A DNA stretch of 64,000 nucleotides from Legionella sp. (lineage in GTDB: Bacteria > Pseudomonadota > Gammaproteobacteria > Legionellales > Legionellaceae). The stretch is from NCBI GenBank assembly GCA_031291095.1, contig JARLJR010000013.1, forward strand, positions 62,001 to 126,000. The letters run 5' to 3'. Both the position numbers and the translations under genes were made by a program. This document shows, piece after piece, positions 57,758-64,000 of the stretch (the stretch's first letter is position 1; each line of letters begins with the position of its first letter). A model generated the notes under the pieces. It saw nothing but the letters and a program-made list of their open reading frames with translations. It was not told the DNA's origin and made no database searches.

Positions 57758-58516
57758 ATGAGAACAAATATGGAATCAAAATTAGGATACACCCCCGGTA
57801 AGCTTTTAGCAGCAGCCGGTCTTTATAAAAAACCTGGATGTGCGATTAAGAACATTATTTTTGATATAGGTGGCGTGGTACTTAATTTCGATCCGATTAA
57901 AGTGATTACCCAGATATTTCCTGATAGCGACATTAATTATATTTTAATGAATACTTATCGTTCAAATAATTGGAGTGCCTTTGATAAAGGAGATATTTCT
58001 GAAGAGGAACTTGTCAGTAGCATCGCAGAAAGCATTACTTGTGAAAAAGAAAAAGTGGTTCAATTTATTGAGCTTACAAAAAAATCCTGGTTTCCCAATT
58101 TAGACACCATTAAACTGATTGAAGATCTTCATGATAATGGAATAAAGCTATACGCTCTAACCAATATGCCTGCCAGCATACAGTTGTATTTACGACAGAA
58201 CTTTACCTTTTGGCAATATTTTGAAGAAATAGTTGTCTCTTCAGACGTACATATGGCGAAGCCAGAAATTGATATTTATTCGTATTTTATTAAACAAAGT
58301 GGCATTAATCCTGCTGAGTCAGTTTTTATCGATGATCGATTGGAAAATTTAACCTGTGCTCAAGACTTAGGATTAAATACTATTCATTTTGATCAGCTAG
58401 AGCGTTGCAAGCAAAAACTAATTGACGATTTTAGATTAGTGCTCAACCCCATGCCTAATTTACCCTCTCAAGGTATCGCAAAAACGTTTACTGCGGAAGG
58501 AATAGGATTCAAATAA
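57758..58516 (+). CDS. HAD-superfamily hydrolase (YihX-like) with N-terminal extension
   Basis: The haloacid dehalogenase fold begins at about residue 33 with NIIFDIGGVVLNFD (nucleophile Asp). Later motifs are LYALTNMPAS, a conserved lysine in VVSSDVHMAKPEIDIY, and VFIDDRLENL. About 30 residues at the N-terminus (SKLGYTPGKLLAAAGLYKKP) precede the fold and are not typical of the family. Alternative ATGs are at 57758 and 57770, with no clear ribosome site. Substrate unknown. Confidence 0.7.
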   Translation: MRTNMESKLGYTPGKLLAAAGLYKKPGCAIKNIIFDIGGVVLNFDPIKVITQIFPDSDINYILMNTYRSNNWSAFDKGDISEEELVSSIAESITCEKEKVVQFIELTKKSWFPNLDTIKLIEDLHDNGIKLYALTNMPASIQLYLRQNFTFWQYFEEIVVSSDVHMAKPEIDIYSYFIKQSGINPAESVFIDDRLENLTCAQDLGLNTIHFDQLERCKQKLIDDFRLVLNPMPNLPSQGIAKTFTAEGIGFK

Positions 58517-58710
58517 TTCAATATAGTGCGGCTAGAATATTGGTGTCTTTACCCATACATTTATGTTTCGCCACGCCGCACGTAGCATTCCTCACAAACT
58601 ATATGGGAGAGTTCAGTCACTATTTGTTAATTCTCCTAAGAGGATGCTCAATGCGAGTGGGTGGCTATGTTTATTACTTTATCATATCGATTTTTATCTC
58701 TCTCAATACA

Positions 58711-58745
58711 ATATAATAACCCGTAAATCTTACGGGTTATTATAT
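58711..58745. terminator. Perfect 16-bp inverted repeat upstream of the next gene
   Basis: ATATAATAACCCGTAA and its exact complement are separated by only ATC, one of the strongest hairpins of the window. It shares the CCCGTAA core with the element at 57432 (type F). It could terminate the HAD gene transcript or act as a protein site before the gene at 58796. Confidence 0.6.
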
Positions 58746-58795
58746 TTGGCAGCTAGTGTAAAGTAGACTTTCCTAAATATAATGAGTAATTTGTC

Positions 58796-59890
58796 ATGAG
58801 AACCACGAGAGAGCAACATATTTTTGAACAAGTTTCAATAGCCCTATTTTTAGCTAATAGACCAGATTGGTTTCCTATCCTTAATAAATTAAACGGTAAA
58901 ATACTGCAACTATTTCGAGATGAAAGCATGCGTACAGCTCTTATCAAAGAATTAAGTGTGGTTGAAAATTTTATACTCATGAAAGCAGAGTTATATGTCA
59001 CTGCTGATAGAGACAATAATTTATTTAAGGGGCCATTGGGCGCGCTTATTCCGACAAAAGAAGTGAGTGACATCACGATAGAAGATGCCTTAAACGATAT
59101 AGAAAAAATGCTAAGTAATAAAAAGGCAAATATTATCGATCTTCTACCAATATATAGTGTTGTCGGTTACAGAATAATTCGTTTGATAAATCCCCCAAAT
59201 TATGCAATGGCCGGTGCTCCTTTTGCCGATTTTTTAAAATTAATTCAAGATGAAAAAAAGATCGTTATTACCAAAAAGGCGGACGATAAAGATATTAAAG
59301 TCACAACAGAATTTGGAACATTAATTTCTAAACCCTATATGGTCGCTATTGCTGAATCCGAGAGTGCGGTTTCATTATTAGAAAGATTAACGGTGCCCGA
59401 ACATAGAACATCTTGGCAACGGTTTAATGTGAATACTGATAGTGCTACTGGCCTACCTGTTATAGGAAAATTTATTGAACATGGATTACCGTTAATTGCG
59501 GGCCCATCTACGCATATTATTTTTCTCTTAACAGCAGTCAGAGCATTACAGACTCTTTTATCTTTTGAACTGGCCGATGATGAGTTATACGAGCTATCAA
59601 TCGCTTATCAAGCTTATTTAACTACAGCGGGTTATCACACAGGATGTGAAGTGTTATATTCAGCTGCAAATTGCTTAAAGAGGGAATATGATTTCTCCAG
59701 TTTTTGGAACAACATTCCGGAGCAGATTAAAGAACATCAAGAGTTTAAGGATTTATCTATCTATGTGGATAAAACCTTAAAGGCTATATCTGCTACCTCT
59801 TTAAATAATGGGCAAACATTCTTTTCCCCAGCAATAAATAAGACCAGTGAGTCATCGTCTCATCTAGCTACAGCGGCGCCTATGTACTAA
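58796..59890 (+). CDS. Protein of unknown function, candidate effector
   Basis: The 364-residue soluble protein has no signal peptide. I recognise no family. The N-terminal half is helical (EQVSIALFLANRPDWFPILN). A Gly/Pro-rich segment SATGLPVIGKFIEHGLPLIA-GPSTH (about 223-246) may be a membrane or active-site loop. The C-terminus is Ser/Thr/Asn-rich (SSSHLATAAPMY). Flanked on both sides by accessory genes. An isolated, codon-typical gene of its region; a hairpin terminator follows. Confidence 0.55.
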   Translation: MRTTREQHIFEQVSIALFLANRPDWFPILNKLNGKILQLFRDESMRTALIKELSVVENFILMKAELYVTADRDNNLFKGPLGALIPTKEVSDITIEDALNDIEKMLSNKKANIIDLLPIYSVVGYRIIRLINPPNYAMAGAPFADFLKLIQDEKKIVITKKADDKDIKVTTEFGTLISKPYMVAIAESESAVSLLERLTVPEHRTSWQRFNVNTDSATGLPVIGKFIEHGLPLIAGPSTHIIFLLTAVRALQTLLSFELADDELYELSIAYQAYLTTAGYHTGCEVLYSAANCLKREYDFSSFWNNIPEQIKEHQEFKDLSIYVDKTLKAISATSLNNGQTFFSPAINKTSESSSHLATAAPMY

Positions 59891-59898
59891 TCATTATG

Positions 59899-59930
59899 AA
59901 GCTATTACTAATATGTATTAGTAATAGCTT
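59899..59930. terminator. Perfect 15-bp hairpin after the unknown gene
   Basis: AAGCTATTACTAATA and TATTAGTAATAGCTT pair perfectly around TG, nine bases after the stop codon, then GTTATAATTGTT. It lies between converging genes and can serve both. Confidence 0.65.
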
Positions 59931-60029
59931 GTTATAATTGTTAAGGGGGCTGAAGGAGGAGGTAGAATGTTCGATATGAATACCTGCGTATATCGGCCTA
60001 TATTTGTTACAATTAGGTACACACTAAAC

Positions 60030-62477
60030 TTATAGCTTTGCCAAAGAAGTTTGAGTTTCATTAAGTATTGGTTTGACAAGCGATTCCAGCGCTGTTGATA
60101 ATTCCTGTAAATGAGCGTCATGATGGTCACGTTTACTTAATTTTTCTCGGTTTTCTCTCCGACTTGCAGAAAAGAAAGTTGGGACGGCACGATATTTTGC
60201 TTTAGGTTCTTCCTGGTCATCCTCCGTGCCATTAAACTTACTAAATAAATGCTGAGATAAAGTCTTACTTGGTACCAAGTTCTTTGCTTGGATGCAGTCC
60301 TGGATATAATAAGCCATACCATCTTGATGGATGATCACATCATTACCGTGTATTGCCTGAATTACTTTAAGGGCAAATTCGTCAGTGTGTTGAGAACGAT
60401 GCTTAGGAAAATAATTATCAAGCTGCTCTACAAATGCGTAACTACTGGTATTTAATGTAAAACCAATAACGATTACTTCATACTTTAATCCCAAGCTTAA
60501 AGGGCCTCTAAAAATGAGAGATGGGATCAAACCTGTAGGGATTAGCTCATGAGCGCTTTTTACTGCTAGTCCAGAGTGCCAAATAATGCGCTTAGTTTTT
60601 TGTAACCTGTCTTCAGGCAGAATGAGCAGTTCATGGACAAAGCCTGCAATTAATTTTTTTTCAATAATAAGCTCCTTACCGATGCGGATAGGGGCTTTCT
60701 TATAGACTAGCTCGACAAATTTATTGGCTCCTGAAATTTCTTTTGCAAAAGAGAATCGAACAATACTTTTATCAACAAGAGTCCAGAATGCATGATAGCA
60801 ATCTTTATTATTTAATAAATGGATTAATCTATGGAACTCCGCTTGTTCCTCTGCACTTATTGAGTTTAAATATTTATGTTTTTTTTCCTGCGTGAGCGAA
60901 CAATTAAACCTCTTTTCTATAAACGAACACCATAATTCAAGGGATTCTTCTGTCGTTAACGGTTGTTTCATACTGGCAACTCGTATTATAAATTCATATT
61001 TATCTTGTTCTGTAATTAATGAATTAAAATTCTCTTCCACTAATGCTAAAAGTTGTTCTTGTTCATTGGGCTCCATCTGTGAGACTGGTTTAAAGAATGT
61101 TTCAAATTCCATCGTTTTTTGTGGGTGAATCGTGGTAATGATCTGTGATTTAATGCAATTTTGCGTTGATAATAAATAGATTTGTGTTGATGATTGAGTG
61201 TGTACCCTAGATGAATTTTTAAGCGAAGGTTTAAAATAGCCCATCATTTTGATTAAATTATCACTTGGATTCCTTGGAAAATAAATATCAGGGGTTGTTT
61301 TAGAATAAAGTGCTTCGTAGAGAGTTTCTAATGATGTGGCCGAATAGGCTGTATAGGGATTCATTCCATAGGCTAGTAAGGTTCCAAAGCAATTGGCTAA
61401 TTCCCCGTATAACACTAATTCCAATAAAGTGTGTCCTTCTCTATTGCAGTAGTTAGGATCCAAGCTTGCATGACTAGCTAACCAATCGAACTCTTTGATT
61501 GGCATTATCATGCGCTCAAAAACCATATTAAATGCTCGAGTAAATCCCCACTTACCATTAGTTTGCTTAAATAGAGAGGAAACTAAGTTTTTCTTTTTAG
61601 CGTGCTTGGGAGGTATAGAGGTCATACTGTCTTCGTATAGAACTTCATATCCTTGCACGTCTTCGAGCGCATAGGCTTTAAACGGTGCTCGATTATACGC
61701 ATTTAATAATTCTAGGCGGCTTGATTTTTTGCTATCTGATTTTTTTCGAACTAGATAGTAACTACTAATGCTGCCATCTTCTTCATTTATGCGTTGGACT
61801 ATTATTGGGTTTTTATTTGGTTGACCTATCCTTGGTGATGCAAGTACCCAGCGACCAGGAAAATCAGATGTGTCGTATGAGTTTGGCTGATATAAGCTTG
61901 TCAATTCAAGAAGTTTATTTAAATGTTCGCTTTTGTTATCTTTAAAAAAGTATCGCTCATCTTGAACACAATGATTGAATTCTCTATTAGGAACCTGGTT
62001 TATATAGGATAAAATTGTTTGCAGATCTGTAAAAAGTTCTATTGGAATTTTATCTTTGATAATAATTAGCAGTATGTCAAATGCTTCTTTAGTCTTGATA
62101 AGAGCTTCATTAGGAATATCGCTAATTCTATAGTCCGTTTTTTTCATCTCAGCCTTTTCAAAATCAGCTTGGCACTGTTGTGAAAAATTATTACCTAAGA
62201 GGGAATGTAGGAAGACTCTGATACTTTGATCAGAGTAATATTCAATTACTAATTCTCGCAAATCGCTAGAGGATCTTAGAGCATGAGGTTCTATCCTAAA
62301 GGATACAACATTCGTAAGTACTAATCCTTTGTCTATTTCTTGTTGAAATGTGAAGCGTCGTTCATGAGAGAAATTTCCTTTTGTTCCATGCATTACCATT
62401 TTATATTCTTTATGCTTTGATCCATCCTGCGAGGAGCGTGGTATGAAGAAATTATCGATTCTATATATTTTAGGCAT
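60030..62477 (-). CDS. Large protein with an ankyrin-like unit, candidate effector
   Basis: The 815-residue protein has no signal peptide. Residues 330-380 contain an ankyrin-like pair (DWLASHASLDPNYCNREGHT, then LLELVLYGELANCFGTLLAY). The rest is unrecognised: an N-terminal beta-rich domain (1-100), helical central parts, and a C-terminal domain with IIWHSGLAVKSAHELIPTGL and a Lys/Arg/Glu-rich end. The ribosome site is weak. Size, ankyrin unit and accessory location suggest a Dot/Icm substrate, by inference only. Confidence 0.6.
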   Translation of the reverse strand: MPKIYRIDNFFIPRSSQDGSKHKEYKMVMHGTKGNFSHERRFTFQQEIDKGLVLTNVVSFRIEPHALRSSSDLRELVIEYYSDQSIRVFLHSLLGNNFSQQCQADFEKAEMKKTDYRISDIPNEALIKTKEAFDILLIIIKDKIPIELFTDLQTILSYINQVPNREFNHCVQDERYFFKDNKSEHLNKLLELTSLYQPNSYDTSDFPGRWVLASPRIGQPNKNPIIVQRINEEDGSISSYYLVRKKSDSKKSSRLELLNAYNRAPFKAYALEDVQGYEVLYEDSMTSIPPKHAKKKNLVSSLFKQTNGKWGFTRAFNMVFERMIMPIKEFDWLASHASLDPNYCNREGHTLLELVLYGELANCFGTLLAYGMNPYTAYSATSLETLYEALYSKTTPDIYFPRNPSDNLIKMMGYFKPSLKNSSRVHTQSSTQIYLLSTQNCIKSQIITTIHPQKTMEFETFFKPVSQMEPNEQEQLLALVEENFNSLITEQDKYEFIIRVASMKQPLTTEESLELWCSFIEKRFNCSLTQEKKHKYLNSISAEEQAEFHRLIHLLNNKDCYHAFWTLVDKSIVRFSFAKEISGANKFVELVYKKAPIRIGKELIIEKKLIAGFVHELLILPEDRLQKTKRIIWHSGLAVKSAHELIPTGLIPSLIFRGPLSLGLKYEVIVIGFTLNTSSYAFVEQLDNYFPKHRSQHTDEFALKVIQAIHGNDVIIHQDGMAYYIQDCIQAKNLVPSKTLSQHLFSKFNGTEDDQEEPKAKYRAVPTFFSASRRENREKLSKRDHHDAHLQELSTALESLVKPILNETQTSLAKL

Positions 62478-62576
62478 TGCGAGGCTTATGATTTTGGTTT
62501 TTTAATTATACATTAAGATTGAATTATGATCAATTCGAGTGCTTTTAATGAGGTATTCTTTTTCAACTTGTACTTA

Positions 62577-62750
62577 TTAACCTGGAGTATTTTTCAAGTT
62601 TCTTGCTAATAACCATCCTAAAGAGACTTTATAGAATAGAGACTTCTGATTTTTGGGAGCCCAGTTTAAATTTACAAGAGGCTGAGATTGCAGCCTTAAT
62701 TGTCTACGTAATTCTTTAATATCAAAGCAGCTGTTAGCTCCTAAATGCAA
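62577..62750 (-). pseudogene. Small protein-like frame, possible gene remnant
   Basis: A 57-codon frame starts with TTG after GAGGA: HLGANSCFDIKELRRQLRLQ, SQPLVNLNWAPKNQKSLFYK, VSLGWLLARNLKNTPG. The composition is that of a real soluble protein rather than random AT-rich DNA. Upstream bases on the same strand (62751-62870) can be read as YPTGVKLAFTALASFG before stops and in another register. This suggests a decayed larger gene between two candidate effectors. A short live gene cannot be excluded. Confidence 0.35.
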
Positions 62751-62876
62751 TATTCCTCACATATCAAAAATGAAGAAGAGCTGAAATTCATCCAAAAGAT
62801 GCTAATGCTGTAAACGCTAATTTAACGCCAGTTGGATAAGCAAAACATAACCAGTTGAACGAAAATTAAAGGATAG

Positions 62877-62895
62877 GTTGGCGCCCTGGGCCAAC
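62877..62895. terminator. Hairpin after the partial HEAT-like gene
   Basis: GTTGGC and GCCAAC pair around GCCCTGG, about 14 bases beyond the stop of the gene at the right edge. It fits a terminator without a strong T-run. The remainder of the 431-base gap 62478-62908 holds the remnant at 62577 and nothing else I can support. Confidence 0.4.
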
Positions 62896-62908
62896 AACTG
62901 CGCGTAGC

Positions 62909-64000
62909 TTAATAATTAGGGCGTTCAAGATTCTCTAATAAAATACTATTATTTGCTGATACTTGATGATATAAGCTCAATAAAATTTGTAGCTGCATGC
63001 TTTTTACTGAGGGATTAAATGGCTCATTGATTTCTATATCTTGATGCTTACCTAGAGTCACCAAAAGGGTAGCCGCATTTAATATTCTGACATGACTATT
63101 TAATAATTTAACTAGCTGGTTACTGATTAAAGCTATTAGCTGCTTATCTTCTATTAAAGGAATAAAGGTGGTATAGAACCGGCCTATTCTAGCACCATTG
63201 GGCTCCTTATCTTCATTCCACTGAGCAACAATATTAATAAGCTGGATAAGCTGCAGTTCATTTATTTGCTCTTTAGCCAAACAAATAAATTCCAGTACTA
63301 GGTCTCTATCATATCCATTATTCAATAGCTCAATCAACTTGGGCCAAAAGAGCTCCATATGCCTCTCGTCTAGCTTTTTAGCTATTGGCAGTAATATATA
63401 TAGAACAGGATCTTTTTTGAAATCTACTTGTTCAATAAGTTGAAAGAACATTCTATCAAACTGCTTAGCTGACATTTTGTTAGCAATATTTGACACCCAT
63501 TTTTCTCCATAGATACTGTATGGATCGGAAAAAATAAAAGAGACTAAGGTATTCAATTGAGTTTCATTTAGGTGAGTAAATAAGACTGTTAAAGTACCTA
63601 TTCTTTTATTTACTTCACTATCCCTAGAGCTTAGGTTTAGAGATTCTATACATTTATTGATTATCTGTGTTATTTGTGTCGATGTCATTTTTTTTGATAT
63701 AGATAATATATATGGTTTTATCCCCGAATTCGCATAGGCGCCAAACCAATCACTTTTAATTAACTCATTAATAACAGGATCAATCAGGGGCGCAAACTTA
63801 TCCGTGGTGATTTTATCGGCAATAACTCCAAATGCCTTTAATAAGTGTTCATAAATTTCAAATTCATTATAATTCAAGTGCTTAGTTAGTAAGGGCATCA
63901 GTTGGATTAGTTGATCGTCATTGAAAACGTTAATAACCCGATAAAGTTGTTTAAATATTTGTTTGTTACCTCTGGATGACTCTGTTTTGAGTTGCTCAAT
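62909..64000 (-). CDS. HEAT-like repeat protein, 5' end outside the window
   Basis: The frame runs open to the window edge (the 34 codons beyond the ATG at 63898 are all sense, starting IEQLKTESSRGNKQIFKQLY), so the start lies beyond 64000. The 363 visible residues form helical units with recurring M-[ST]-x-x-Q-[IFL] starts and an [FI]I in the next helix. Examples are KKMTSTQITQIINKCIESLN, HLNETQLNTLVSFIF and NKMSAKQFDRMFFQLIEQVD. This resembles the repeats of the F-box protein at 9229-12129. Whether it also has an F-box is not visible. It is probably a solenoid protein-binding factor; effector status inferred. Confidence 0.65.
   Translation of the reverse strand: MEQLKTESSRGNKQIFKQLYRVINVFNDDQLIQLMPLLTKHLNYNEFEIYEHLLKAFGVIADKITTDKFAPLIDPVINELIKSDWFGAYANSGIKPYILSISKKMTSTQITQIINKCIESLNLSSRDSEVNKRIGTLTVLFTHLNETQLNTLVSFIFSDPYSIYGEKWVSNIANKMSAKQFDRMFFQLIEQVDFKKDPVLYILLPIAKKLDERHMELFWPKLIELLNNGYDRDLVLEFICLAKEQINELQLIQLINIVAQWNEDKEPNGARIGRFYTTFIPLIEDKQLIALISNQLVKLLNSHVRILNAATLLVTLGKHQDIEINEPFNPSVKSMQLQILLSLYHQVSANNSILLENLERPNY

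Noticed and set aside
58563-58766. 67-codon forward frame
   Set aside because: It runs into the perfect palindrome at 58711-58745 and has no ribosome site; judged chance.

Overview
This window is chromosomal DNA of a Legionella species, and probably not L. pneumophila itself. The inference rests on AT-rich coding with many TTA/ATT codons, a gamma-proteobacterial flagellar hook/basal-body operon, a complete his operon with long-form hisG, and several large eukaryotic-like proteins (F-box, HEAT-like repeats, ankyrin repeats, GT-B glycosyltransferases) scattered among housekeeping genes. That mixture is typical of Dot/Icm type IV effector carriers. The species cannot be fixed from the sequence alone, and no translocation signal could be tested. 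I see no insertion sequence, integrase, prophage or CRISPR array.

Layout. 1-460: two tandem tRNA-Val/tRNA-Asp units (the first truncated by the window edge). 874-9118: ppiD, a His-rich membrane protein, a NIF3/YqfO-like small protein, a GT28-like glycosyltransferase (candidate effector), a small helical protein, tRNA-Ser and bamD. 9229-12129: an F-box protein with about 38-residue HEAT-like repeats. 12321-17499: rdgC, kup, an outer-membrane barrel and rlmI. 17546-21668: a two-gene cassette of a glycosyltransferase carrying a coiled-coil insertion and an ankyrin protein. 22039-29350: the his operon, headed by a TrpR-like regulator whose promoter holds a perfect 8-3-8 palindrome. 29549-33435: pyrE, a cold-shock gene, a TacA/TacT-type toxin-antitoxin pair with a dyad over its promoter, and an LplT-like transporter. 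33468-45283: hemF, then flgBCDEFGHIJKL in one direction behind a sigma-54-type promoter. 45487-53794: a FadL-like porin, PuuE-like deacetylase, polytopic membrane protein, double-GNAT protein, anion transporter, a 5'-truncated GGDEF remnant and a cyclase-family hydrolase. 54302-64000: accessory genes: a membrane/coiled-coil protein, GMC oxidoreductase, HAD hydrolase, two proteins with no recognised family, and a second HEAT-like protein running off the right edge.

Between genes lie several families of dispersed palindromes. Type A: short hairpins with CCTGGTTGC/GCAACCAGG arms. Type B: hairpins with GTAGGCTGGGC arms. Type C: about 100-bp elements with ATTCAGGAG and GGATGACGT. Type D: elements with ATTGCGA/GAAGCAACCCAGG. 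Type E: elements with CCCGTATTA/TAATACGG. Type F: CCCGTAA/TTACGGG hairpins. Nearly all sit at gene ends and several probably double as terminators.

The housekeeping blocks are internally coherent (histidine synthesis, flagellar rod/hook assembly). The accessory genes look like independently acquired host-interaction factors. The strongest candidates for undescribed biology are the F-box/HEAT protein and its partial relative, the glycosyltransferase-ankyrin pair, and the TrpR-like control of his.
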